Below are positions 43,361 through 51,828 of a stretch of DNA of 64,000 nucleotides, one piece after another. A model generated the notes under the pieces. That model did not search any database, was not told where the DNA came from, and was given only the letters and a program-made list of their open reading frames with translations. Position 1 is the first letter of the stretch, and each line of letters opens with the position of its first letter. Source of the stretch: 21-14-0-10-47-8 sp966211795 (GTDB lineage Bacteria > Bdellovibrionota > Bdellovibrionia > Bdellovibrionales > Bdellovibrionaceae); assembly GCA_966211795.1 (NCBI GenBank), contig CBIHNW010000014.1, forward strand, positions 71,325 through 135,324. Reading direction: 5' to 3'. The position numbers and the translations under genes were made by a program.

Positions 43361-46105
43361 ATGTCCAGGTCCAACAACCCAAGCAACTCGTACGCTCAAA
43401 TGGGAAATCTCGAATACATCGAACAAATGTACCGTCAGTACAAATCCGATCCGAATTCTGTCGCGGCCGATTGGAAACGATTTTTTGAAGGAGTCGACTT
43501 TGCTCAAGACGGCAGTCTCGGTCTTTCCGAAAAAGAACTCGATGTTTATCACCTGATCACCGCTTACCGAAATTACGGTCACTTCGAAGCGGACTTGGAT
43601 CCTTTGACGAACACGCCGGCACCGAGCGATCAATTGAAGCTTTCTCGTTTCAATTTGACCGAAGCGGACTTTGATAAAAAATTTCAGATCGGTTCAATCA
43701 TCGGCAAACCGAACGCAACATTGCGCGAGATCGTGCAGCACCTGCGCGCTTGTTACTGCGGAAAGCTGACGGTTCAAGTGGCCGAAGCTTTGCCCGAGGT
43801 GCGCAATTGGTTCATCAAGGAATTTGAACAAGAGCGCGCCGGTTTCAAAATGGCTCCGAACGAAAAGAAAGATGCGTTTCATTCACTGACTCGCACCGAG
43901 AGCTTGGAAAAATTCATCCACACCCGTTACGTCGGCACCAAACGATTCTCGATCGAAGGTGGCGATGCGCTGATGCCAATGCTCGAACGCCTGGTCACCA
44001 AGGGCACGGGCCGCGGCGTGGAAGAGGTCATGATCGGCATGGCCCACCGGGGACGCGTGAACGTGCTCGCGAACTTTATGGGAAAAGCGCTCGAGTATAT
44101 TTTTGCGGACTTTAATGGACCGACCGAGACCGCCGAACCGATCGATGATTTCGACGGCGACGTGAAATATCACCTGGGTTACAAAGCGACCAAGAAAACG
44201 GACACGGGAGATTGCACAGTCACTTTGGCCTTCAACCCGTCCCACCTGGAAGCGGTCAACCCGGTTGTTCTCGGAATGGCACGCGCGGCCCAACGCCGTC
44301 GCAAAGACACTCAGGAACGCAAAAAGGTCATTCCTGTTTTGATTCATGGTGACGCGGCTTTCGCGGGACAAGGCGTGGTCGCCGAGACTTTCCAAATGGC
44401 TTACGTCAAAGGTTACACCGTTGGCGGAACGATTCATTTGGCGATCGACAATCAGGTGGGCTTCACCACCAATCCAGAAAATTCTCGCAGCTCGCATTAT
44501 TGCTCGGATGTTTCGAAAGTGATCGCCACGCCCGTGCTGCACGTGAATGGCGATGACATCGAATCCTGCGTTCGCGCCATGGACATCGCTTTGAAATACC
44601 GTCAGGAATGGGGCCGCGACGTGGTCGTCAATATCGTTTGCTACCGACGCTTCGGTCACAACGAAGGTGACGAGCCCGCATACACTCAGCCGTTGATGTA
44701 CGATATCATCAAGAAGCACCCGACTCCGCGTGAGATCTACGGCAAGCAGCTCATGCGCGAAGGGGTGATCGATCAGGCTTACTTTGATTCCTTGTTCAAC
44801 GAGAAGATCGACAATTTGCAAAAGGTGTATGAGCACACCAAAACCAATCCTCCGAAAATCGCGCCGTTCAAATTCGAAGGATTCTGGAAAGGTCTTCGCA
44901 AAGGCAAGTCCGCGGATTTTGAAACTCCGACCGATACGACTTTCAATTTATCCGAGCTGAAAAAGATCGGCGCCCTGCTTGGTCAGGTTCCGGCGAACTT
45001 CAATCCGCATCCCAAACTCGTGAAGCTTTTGGAAACTCGCAAAGAAATGGCCGAGGGCAAAGTGCCTTTGGACTGGGGCATGGGTGAGCTTCTAGCTTAC
45101 GGCTCTTTGCTGAGCGAAGGCACATCGGTGCGATTGACCGGACAGGATTGCGTGCGCGGGACTTTCACTCACCGTCATGCAGGTCTTTACGATGTAAAGA
45201 CGGGCGAACAGTACATGGCGCTGGATCAGGTCAATTCCGACAAAGTTGAATTCTGCGTTTACGATTCTATTCTTTCAGAGTACGGCGTTTTGGGATTTGA
45301 ATATGGAAACGCCATTTGCGATCCGACTTTCTTGACTCTGTGGGAAGCGCAGTTCGGCGATTTCGCCAACGGCGCGCAGATCATCATCGACCAATTCCTC
45401 AGTGCCGGCGAAGCCAAGTGGCAACAGATGAGCGGCCTGGTCCTGCTCTTGCCTCATGGTTACGAAGGTCAGGGACCCGAGCACTCGAGCGCTCGTCTTG
45501 AGCGATTCTTGCAGCTTTCGGCCCAGAATAACATGCAGGTCGCGAACCTGACGACGCCGGCGCAGATTTACCACGCGCTTCGCCGCCAGATGAAACGCCA
45601 ATTCCGCAAACCGCTGATCGTGATGTCACCGAAATCTTTGCTTCGTCATCCAAAAGCCGTTTCGACGATGGAAGATCTGGCGAACGGAACTTTCCAAGAA
45701 GTGATTCCGGATGCCATGCTGAAGGATCCAAAGAAAGTGGAAACCGTCGCTTTCTGTTCCGGCAAAGTTTATTACGATCTGCTGGAAGAGCGCGAGAAAC
45801 AAAAGAACGAACGCACGGCCCTGGTGCGGGTCGAGCAGATTTACCCGACACCGGCAAAACAGATCGCGGCCATCTTGAAATCCTACCCGAAACTCAAAAA
45901 CGTGGTGTGGGTTCAAGAAGAGCCAAAGAACATGGGCGCATGGGGTCACATCTCGTTCCGCTTGATGGACATCTTGCAGGCTGAAGGCTTGAAGGTGAAC
46001 TTCCAGTACGTGGGTCGTCCGGATCGCGCCTCGCCGGCCACCGGCTCTGTGTATCGTCACAAAGTCGAACAGGCCGAACTTGTTCAGAATTGTTTGAAAG
46101 TTTAA
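43361..46105 (+). CDS. sucA: 2-oxoglutarate dehydrogenase E1 component
   Basis: 914 residues. Thiamine diphosphate enzyme that decarboxylates 2-oxoglutarate and transfers the succinyl group to the lipoyl arm of E2. N-terminal E2-binding segment (NLEYIEQMYRQYKSDPNSV), GMAHRGRVNVLANFMGK, the ThDP/Mg region GDAAFAGQGVVAETFQM with IDNQVGFTT and C-terminal VRLTGQDCVRGTFTHRHAG. The first gene of sucA-sucB-lpd. The operon supplies succinyl-CoA and NADH and would drain 2-oxoglutarate from histidine and glutamate catabolism. Confidence 0.97.
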   Translation: MSRSNNPSNSYAQMGNLEYIEQMYRQYKSDPNSVAADWKRFFEGVDFAQDGSLGLSEKELDVYHLITAYRNYGHFEADLDPLTNTPAPSDQLKLSRFNLTEADFDKKFQIGSIIGKPNATLREIVQHLRACYCGKLTVQVAEALPEVRNWFIKEFEQERAGFKMAPNEKKDAFHSLTRTESLEKFIHTRYVGTKRFSIEGGDALMPMLERLVTKGTGRGVEEVMIGMAHRGRVNVLANFMGKALEYIFADFNGPTETAEPIDDFDGDVKYHLGYKATKKTDTGDCTVTLAFNPSHLEAVNPVVLGMARAAQRRRKDTQERKKVIPVLIHGDAAFAGQGVVAETFQMAYVKGYTVGGTIHLAIDNQVGFTTNPENSRSSHYCSDVSKVIATPVLHVNGDDIESCVRAMDIALKYRQEWGRDVVVNIVCYRRFGHNEGDEPAYTQPLMYDIIKKHPTPREIYGKQLMREGVIDQAYFDSLFNEKIDNLQKVYEHTKTNPPKIAPFKFEGFWKGLRKGKSADFETPTDTTFNLSELKKIGALLGQVPANFNPHPKLVKLLETRKEMAEGKVPLDWGMGELLAYGSLLSEGTSVRLTGQDCVRGTFTHRHAGLYDVKTGEQYMALDQVNSDKVEFCVYDSILSEYGVLGFEYGNAICDPTFLTLWEAQFGDFANGAQIIIDQFLSAGEAKWQQMSGLVLLLPHGYEGQGPEHSSARLERFLQLSAQNNMQVANLTTPAQIYHALRRQMKRQFRKPLIVMSPKSLLRHPKAVSTMEDLANGTFQEVIPDAMLKDPKKVETVAFCSGKVYYDLLEEREKQKNERTALVRVEQIYPTPAKQIAAILKSYPKLKNVVWVQEEPKNMGAWGHISFRLMDILQAEGLKVNFQYVGRPDRASPATGSVYRHKVEQAELVQNCLKV

Positions 46106-46167
46106 AAATTGAAATTGATCAACCTGTCGTGGCCAAAGCCTCGGCGGGTTAAAGGAGAACCACCACC

Positions 46168-47466
46168 ATGAAATACGACGTCAAAGTCCCCGCAGTCGGC
46201 GAATCCATCACGGAAGCGACGATTGGCTCGTGGATGAAACAAAACGGCGAAGCCGTCAAACGCAACGATGTTCTGATGCTCTTGGAAACCGATAAAGCCA
46301 GCGTCGAAGTCGTCGCCGAACAAGACGGAGTTTTGCAAATCAAAACTCAGGCCGGCCAAACCATTCCGATCGGCGCGGTTGTCGCCGTGATTGATTCCGA
46401 CGCCAAAGCATCGGTCGCGGCCGGCGCACCTGCTGGCAAAGCGGCTACGGCTTCTGCTGCACCATCGGCTCCGGCGGCGCAACCGACGACCGCAGGACCT
46501 GCACCGGCACCGAATCCTTCCATCGAATTGCGAGTGGCACAGCAGCACCTGTCCCCAGCGGTGCAAAAAATGGTGACCGAAAGACAGTTGGACCCTTCAA
46601 CAATTCAAGGCACCGGCAAAGATGGTCGCTTGACCAAAGGTGACGTGATGATGTCAGGCAACGGTGGCGGCGGCATGACCGCTCAGCCAATGTCATCCCC
46701 TGCTCCGGCTCCGGCGGCGAAAGCCCCGGCGGCTCCGGCTCCCGTGATTCGCGGTCCTTCGAAACAAGGTGATGAAAAACGCGTGGCCATGACCACGATT
46801 CGCAAGAAAACGGCCGAGCGTTTGAAACAAGCGCAGAACACGGCCGCGATTTTGACGACATTCAACGAAGTCGACATGTCGAAAGCCAACGAGCTTCGCT
46901 TGAAATACAAAGATCGCTTCAAAGAAAAGTACGGCACCAGCCTGGGCTTTATGGGCTTGTTCGTGAAAGCGGCGATCGAGGCCTTGAAAGATTGGCCGGC
47001 GATCAATGCATCACTTGATGGCGGCGATATCGTTTACAAAAATTATTATAATATCGGCGTGGCAGTTGGAACTGAAAAAGGTCTGATCGTTCCCGTCATC
47101 AAAGACGCGGATCAATTGACCGTGGCCGGTGTCGAGCAATCCATCAAAGGATTTGCCACCAAAGCGCGTGACGGAAAAATCTCGATCGACGATCTGAGCG
47201 GTGGCACTTTCACCATTTCCAATGGTGGCGTGTTTGGCTCATTGATGTCGACGCCGATCCTGACTCCGCCGCAGGTCGCGATCCTGGGCATGCACAAAGT
47301 GCAGGACCGCCCGGTGGCGATCGACGGCAAAGTCGAAATCCGCCCGATGATGTACCTGGCCTTGTCTTACGATCATCGCATCGTCGACGGCAAAGAAGCG
47401 GTCAGCTTCCTGGTGCGCATTAAAGAGTGCGTGGAAGATCCAGAGCGTTTGATCTTGGAAATTTGA
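46168..47466 (+). CDS. sucB: Dihydrolipoyl succinyltransferase (E2 of 2-oxoglutarate dehydrogenase)
   Basis: 432 residues: lipoyl domain (LLETDKASVEVVA, the Lys is lipoylated), Ala/Pro-rich flexible linker, peripheral-subunit-binding domain (LSPAVQKMVTERQLDPSTI), second linker, and the catalytic domain ending with the active-site YDHRIVDGKEAVSFL. AAAGGAGAA precedes the ATG. Lies 62 nt after sucA. Confidence 0.96.
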   Translation: MKYDVKVPAVGESITEATIGSWMKQNGEAVKRNDVLMLLETDKASVEVVAEQDGVLQIKTQAGQTIPIGAVVAVIDSDAKASVAAGAPAGKAATASAAPSAPAAQPTTAGPAPAPNPSIELRVAQQHLSPAVQKMVTERQLDPSTIQGTGKDGRLTKGDVMMSGNGGGGMTAQPMSSPAPAPAAKAPAAPAPVIRGPSKQGDEKRVAMTTIRKKTAERLKQAQNTAAILTTFNEVDMSKANELRLKYKDRFKEKYGTSLGFMGLFVKAAIEALKDWPAINASLDGGDIVYKNYYNIGVAVGTEKGLIVPVIKDADQLTVAGVEQSIKGFATKARDGKISIDDLSGGTFTISNGGVFGSLMSTPILTPPQVAILGMHKVQDRPVAIDGKVEIRPMMYLALSYDHRIVDGKEAVSFLVRIKECVEDPERLILEI

Positions 47467-47473
47467 TCGACAA

Positions 47474-47503
47474 CAGAAGGGATTCTCCGGAGTCCCTTCT
47501 TTC
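47474..47503 (+). terminator. Probable terminator after sucB
   Basis: GAAGGGA (47476-47482) pairs with TCCCTTC (47493-47499) around TTCTCCGGAG; a short T run (TTT) follows. It would reduce readthrough into lpd, implying that lpd can be expressed separately. Confidence 0.65.
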
Positions 47504-47630
47504 GTCTTCGCAGCCTTGATTTGATTCGAGACAAAGTTTTTCTGTCTCCGCAATGGCCTCTTCTAAGACCCAGGCCCCTCTGTGACAGGACAAGGCTTCC
47601 GCGACGAAGCGACGGAACGAGTTTCTTTTG

Positions 47631-47670
47631 AATGTCGGTCTATTGTCATTTTCGCCAATAGACCGACATT
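47631..47670. repeat. Perfect inverted repeat, 15-bp arms
   Basis: AATGTCGGTCTATTG (47631-47645), 10-nt spacer, exact reverse complement (47656-47670). No T run next to it. It has the same geometry (15-21 bp arms, 8-10 nt loop) as the palindromes at 2.2 and 37.7 kb but a different sequence. Confidence 0.75.
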
Positions 47671-47757
47671 GAGTAGAAGCTAGATGAATCTGGCAAGTAT
47701 TTGAATACAGCAACGTGAAGCGCGCCACAGTCTGGCCCGTCTTCGGAGGATGAAGCA

Positions 47758-49155
47758 ATGTTTGATGTGGTGGTGATTGGTTCCGGTCCTGGTGGTTACG
47801 TGTGCGCGATTCGCGCGGCTCAGCTTGGCATGAAGGTCGCGGTGGTCGAAAAAGACAAGGGTCTCGGCGGCACTTGCACCAACGTGGGTTGCATTCCTTC
47901 GAAAGCGCTTTTGGAAAGCTCCGAGCTTTATCACGCCAGCCTGCATGACTTTGAAGCCCACGGCATCACCTCGAAAGACGTGAAATTCGACTTGGGAAAA
48001 ATGTTGGCGCGCAAAGCGAAGATCGTGCAGCAATCCAATCAGGGCATCGCTTTTCTGTTTAAGAAAAATAAAATCGAAAGCTACAACGGTTTCGGCAAAG
48101 TCGTGAAAGCCGGCGTGGTCGAAGTCACCGCAGCTGATGGCACGAAATCAAATCTCGAAACGAAGGTGATCGTGCTCGCCACCGGTAGCACCGTGGTTGA
48201 ACTCCCTTTCTTGAAATACGACGAAAAGAAAATCGTGTCTTCGACCGGCGCTTTGGAATTGGAAAAAGTTCCTCAGGAAATGATCGTGGTCGGCGGCGGG
48301 GTCATCGGCCTTGAGCTCGGCTCCGTGTGGATGCGCCTGGGTGCCAAGGTCACCGTCATCGAATTCGCCGATCGTCTGTGCCCGGTGATGGATGCGCAGT
48401 CGATGTCGATCTTGCAAAAAGTTCTCACTAAGCAGGGCATGAAGTTCATGTTCAAAACCAAGGTCACCGCTTCGAAAATGGCGGGCGACAAAGTGGAATT
48501 GGACTATGAGAACATGGCGGACAACTCGAAAGGCAAAATCAGCGCGGACGTGGTGTTGGTCTCGACAGGTCGCAAGCCTTTCAGCGAAGGCTTGGGTCTT
48601 GAATCGGTCGGAGTGCAGAAAGATCAGCGCGGCTTCGTGCAGGTCGATGCTCACTTTCAAACGTCCGTTCCCGGCATCTACGCGATTGGCGATTTGATCC
48701 CGGGCCCGATGCTTGCGCACAAAGCGGAAGATGAAGGTGTGGCGTTGGCCGAAATGCTGGCGGGCCAAGCCGGACACGTGAATTACAATACGGTTCCCTC
48801 GGTCATCTACACATTCCCTGAGGTCGCAAGCGTCGGCTTGACCGAAGAGCAATGCAAAGAACAAGGCATCGAATACAATGCCGGTGCCTTCCCATTCATG
48901 GCCAATGGCCGCGCTCGCGCTTTGGGCACAACCGACGGACAAGTGAAAATTTTGGCAGATAAGAAAACCGATCGCATCATCGGCGCCCACATCGTGGGAC
49001 CGCGAGCTTCTGAATTGTTAGGGGAGCTGGTGATCGCCATGGAATTTGGCGGCAGCGCCGAAGACGTGGCCCGCAGTTTCCACGCACACCCGACACTGAA
49101 CGAAGTGGTTCGCGAAGCCGCCCTGGCCGTCGACAAACGCGCGCGCCAGATCTAA
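47758..49155 (+). CDS. lpd: Dihydrolipoyl dehydrogenase (E3)
   Basis: 465 residues. FAD/NAD flavoprotein that reoxidises dihydrolipoamide of 2-oxoglutarate (and possibly pyruvate) dehydrogenase. FAD motif VVIGSGPGGY, redox disulfide GGTCTNVGCIPSK, NAD-binding IVVGGGVIGLELG, and C-terminal HAHPTLNEVV with the catalytic His-Glu pair. GGAGG precedes the ATG. Third gene of the sucA-sucB-lpd group, after a 291-bp gap. Confidence 0.96.
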   Translation: MFDVVVIGSGPGGYVCAIRAAQLGMKVAVVEKDKGLGGTCTNVGCIPSKALLESSELYHASLHDFEAHGITSKDVKFDLGKMLARKAKIVQQSNQGIAFLFKKNKIESYNGFGKVVKAGVVEVTAADGTKSNLETKVIVLATGSTVVELPFLKYDEKKIVSSTGALELEKVPQEMIVVGGGVIGLELGSVWMRLGAKVTVIEFADRLCPVMDAQSMSILQKVLTKQGMKFMFKTKVTASKMAGDKVELDYENMADNSKGKISADVVLVSTGRKPFSEGLGLESVGVQKDQRGFVQVDAHFQTSVPGIYAIGDLIPGPMLAHKAEDEGVALAEMLAGQAGHVNYNTVPSVIYTFPEVASVGLTEEQCKEQGIEYNAGAFPFMANGRARALGTTDGQVKILADKKTDRIIGAHIVGPRASELLGELVIAMEFGGSAEDVARSFHAHPTLNEVVREAALAVDKRARQI

Positions 49156-49189
49156 AGACTCCGCTCGCTCCGCTGCGAGAAAAACCAGG

Positions 49190-49209
49190 CGCGCGATTTC
49201 AGTCGCGCG
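49190..49209. terminator. Hairpin after lpd
   Basis: CGCGCGA / TCGCGCG stem with TTTCAG loop, 35 nt past the stop; no T run on the plus strand, while the minus strand has a T run a few bases beyond the stem. May serve the minus-strand gene that ends at 49271. Confidence 0.45.
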
Positions 49210-49270
49210 TCTTCACTCTTTCCGAAGGACGTTGACGCGGCCACCCGCCGAAAAAATACACGGACACTTT

Positions 49271-49702
49271 TTAGGGGCAGATTTGTTCGAGGAGATCGAG
49301 GACTACGGATGCGGGTTTGCGGACTTCGGCCTTTGCGGCCAGTTTGCCGAGCAGAGCGGCCCGGTGGGAATCGCAATTTTTCGAGTCGAAACTTTCTTTT
49401 GATGAAATCTCGCTCAGACCCATGACCAAGGAATTCAGATACGTTTCGTCCGTATTGAATTGCAGTGGGTTTTCGTGGCGCAGGGTTTGGATTTCTTTTT
49501 TTGATTTGAGCAAAAGCTGCAGTCGTTCATCATCCGCCACGGTCAGCGATAGATTTTGTTTCAAGTTGTGCACGATGGAATCTGCTTGCTGCCGGATGCT
49601 GAGATGGGTGTCGATCCTGGCACCTTCGCCAAGAAGAGTTCGCCCCGTCACCACCACCATGAACACCGTCGCTAAGAATCGAAAACATCGCGACATGCTC
49701 AC
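49271..49702 (-). CDS. Small exported protein
   Basis: 143 residues from a GTG whose codon overlaps the stop of the upstream gene (GTGA), or 141 from the ATG at 49696 with GGAG five bases before. Hydrophobic N-terminus (FRFLATVFMVVVTG) is a signal peptide or anchor. The mature part is helical with two cysteines (SKNCDSHR, EQICP). No family recognised. Cotranscribed with the upstream membrane protein gene. Confidence 0.55.
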   Translation of the reverse strand: MSMSRCFRFLATVFMVVVTGRTLLGEGARIDTHLSIRQQADSIVHNLKQNLSLTVADDERLQLLLKSKKEIQTLRHENPLQFNTDETYLNSLVMGLSEISSKESFDSKNCDSHRAALLGKLAAKAEVRKPASVVLDLLEQICP

Positions 49703-49947
49703 TCCGTCTCTGACAGGCAGGTGCCGTCAGCCGTCCAGTTTTTGCATTTCAAATCGTCGGATTGATTTCGCGACGACCAATCGCCCGGAATGTTTTCGAT
49801 GGTTTCGCCAGATGCGGTCGAGCTCTCCGAGGAAACAGAGCGCTTTCCCGAATTCTGTGCTTGCTGCAGGTACTTGTGAATACCGAAGGCCGCAATCACG
49901 GCCGCCGCGACAAATAATAAAATGAAGATCGGCGAAATGCGTAGCAC
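49699..49947 (-). CDS. Small single-pass membrane protein
   Basis: 82 residues from the GTG at 49947, which has a very good AAGGAGAG site; a TTG at 50007 would lengthen it to 102 but lacks one. One N-terminal helix (ISPIFILLFVAAAVIAAFGI) followed by a Ser/Thr-rich polar tail with two cysteines (LKCKNWTADGTCLSE). Likely anchored in the inner membrane with the tail in the periplasm. Translationally coupled to the next gene. Function unknown. Confidence 0.6.
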   Translation of the reverse strand: MLRISPIFILLFVAAAVIAAFGIHKYLQQAQNSGKRSVSSESSTASGETIENIPGDWSSRNQSDDLKCKNWTADGTCLSETE

Positions 49948-50062
49948 GGTGGGGCTCTCCTTCCCACCTGTCCTGTCGGAACGTTTGACGATTTTCTCGA
50001 GATCCAAATTTCAAGGAAGGACCAAGGTCGAGTGCAAGCAAGCGCACGAATAAAATTTCCGC

Positions 50063-51613
50063 TTAAAGCCCGCAACCCGCGCAGACGAATTTGGTCGCCG
50101 TGGTCACCAGACCAAAGGTTCCCAAAAAGAAATTAACGATGTGATCGTATTGATAAGCGATCAGGCCGGCCGTGATGCCCACTGAACCGAGCTTCATCAA
50201 CGAAGCTTTGGTGTCTGATTTGCCCGGCGAAAAGGTCAGGGCCTTCACCGCTTCGGTTTCCGCCTTTTTCATTCGCTCGACAAAGTCCTTGTCGACGGCA
50301 CTGCCCGTGGTGGCCGCAACTTTCTCGGCGTACACCCGCAGATTGGACCAGTACGCCGAATAATAACTGATGCGGGCGAAGGTCACCAGGAACTCGTCCG
50401 TGGTTTCTTCCGCATCATGTTGGCGGCGTAGAATTTCGTACTGCACCTGAATGTCGTTTTCGGCATAGACGATGTCCATGATTTGCGGCAGGTAACGATG
50501 CTCGAGATACCGGCGCTCGATCAGTCCGGTCATCATATCCAAGGCCTGGCGAACCATGCGGAATTTTCCCTGCTGGGGAAATTTGGTCACGATTTTGCGA
50601 ATGTAATTTCCGAATACGATCACGGCCGTGCTGCGAAAGAAAATACTTCGATTGGATTCCACTTCATATTGCAGTTTTTCGATTTGGATCTCTGGCGTGC
50701 GCGCCATCAACCCATGCAACTCGTCCAGAGAAATTCGCAGCTTCGGTGTGTTCAAGAAGGCAGATCGCTGTTCGACACCGGTGACGCCCAGCTGACTTAA
50801 GATATTGCGGGCGTAGGCGGCGATTTCCGCGGGCGGTGCCAACGGCTGACCGTTATGACCCATTTCCGAGAAAACGGGGTCCGCCAACAGGACCGGATCT
50901 TCTTTGGCGATGTTTTCCAGGTAAAGACGAACGATCGTGTATTCTTCGATCCCGCGACCGATCCAGCGGAAGTACTGACGGTTTTCGTTGCGGAGCTGTT
51001 CGAGGCGGGCCCGGGCTTGCGGGCCCCGAATTTTATCGGCGACGTAATCGCTGAGCCGCATCTGCAGCGAGCGATGCTTTTGAATGCTCTCGGCCGTGCG
51101 GGCGTATTTTTCCAGAGTGCTCATTTCAGCGAGATTTTTCGACAACGACAGGTAGCTGCTCTCGACATCGTGAAAAAGGTTTTTATAGATCCCGACCGCA
51201 TTGGCGTGCGTGCCGTAAGAATATGAATTCAGTCCCACCCGCAAGTCTTCTTTGAGGTCATCCATGCGGCCGCGGTAATTGTAGACAATGTAATTTTCTT
51301 TGGTGCCGTTGGCGGCCTTCCACTTGATACTGCGGCCACCGAGAACGTCGACAAACTTTTGAATGCCTTCAGCGGCCTGGATGATTTCTTCTTGCTCAGT
51401 TTTCGTGAGAGATGAGATTTCGGTCCGCAATTCCTTCTTGGCCTGCGCCCAGATGGCGTCCACCGAATTCATGTTGGCGACATCCGAAAAATGCTGCAGG
51501 CGAGTCTCAGAGTAAATCCGAAGACAAGATACGGCGTCCACCGCATGGGCGCTAGACGCTATCACGGTGAACGTCACCATCATCAGAATTTTCAGAGATT
51601 TCAACATACGCAC
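50063..51613 (-). CDS. Large exported protein of unknown function
   Basis: 516 residues from a GTG at 51613 (AAAGGG six bases upstream) or 514 from the ATG at 51607. Signal peptide ILMMVTFTVIASSAHA-V. The mature part is almost wholly helical, rich in charged residues and aromatic pairs (YYSAYWSNLRVYAEKV), and ends in a hydrophobic segment (GSVGITAGLIAYQYDHIVNF) plus a Cys-rich terminus (FVCAGCGL), which might be a membrane attachment. No known domain. Its upstream region carries the hutU tail repeats. Confidence 0.6.
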   Translation of the reverse strand: MRMLKSLKILMMVTFTVIASSAHAVDAVSCLRIYSETRLQHFSDVANMNSVDAIWAQAKKELRTEISSLTKTEQEEIIQAAEGIQKFVDVLGGRSIKWKAANGTKENYIVYNYRGRMDDLKEDLRVGLNSYSYGTHANAVGIYKNLFHDVESSYLSLSKNLAEMSTLEKYARTAESIQKHRSLQMRLSDYVADKIRGPQARARLEQLRNENRQYFRWIGRGIEEYTIVRLYLENIAKEDPVLLADPVFSEMGHNGQPLAPPAEIAAYARNILSQLGVTGVEQRSAFLNTPKLRISLDELHGLMARTPEIQIEKLQYEVESNRSIFFRSTAVIVFGNYIRKIVTKFPQQGKFRMVRQALDMMTGLIERRYLEHRYLPQIMDIVYAENDIQVQYEILRRQHDAEETTDEFLVTFARISYYSAYWSNLRVYAEKVAATTGSAVDKDFVERMKKAETEAVKALTFSPGKSDTKASLMKLGSVGITAGLIAYQYDHIVNFFLGTFGLVTTATKFVCAGCGL

Positions 51614-51736
51614 CAGGCACCCTTTTTACAGGTGCTGGATATTGCAAGAGTTTCGCCAAGGGGTCAGACCCACCATACGTGAGTCCAATCACTCTCGGCT
51701 GTCCAGAAGCTGATCAGACGAGATCTTTTTACAACC

Positions 51737-51828
51737 ACGGCTTTTCTATCAGCTAAATCCAAAGGCTTTGGACGAGATCAGAGCCAAAGGCGTTTCATGC
51801 TATCAGAGCCAGAGGCTTTTGACTCCCC
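51737..51828. repeat. Degenerate tandem repeats spanning the hutU 3' end
   Basis: Three to four imperfect ~25-nt units with core (C)AGAGCCAAAGGCNTTT/ATCAG. The last unit is the coding end of hutU (..SLWL, stop). The units beyond the stop look like duplicated copies of the gene's last codons, as if from slippage. Confidence 0.5.

Larger units (their letters stand above)
47467..47757. other. sucB-lpd intergenic region with two palindromes
   Basis: 291 bp without a gene. It contains the sucB terminator (47474-47503) and a perfect 15-bp-arm inverted repeat at 47631-47670. Confidence 0.55.

Noticed and set aside
43883..44836. 317-residue minus-strand open frame
   Set aside because: Entirely antisense to sucA; composition is shadow-like.
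48148..48990. 280-residue minus-strand open frame
   Set aside because: Antisense to lpd.
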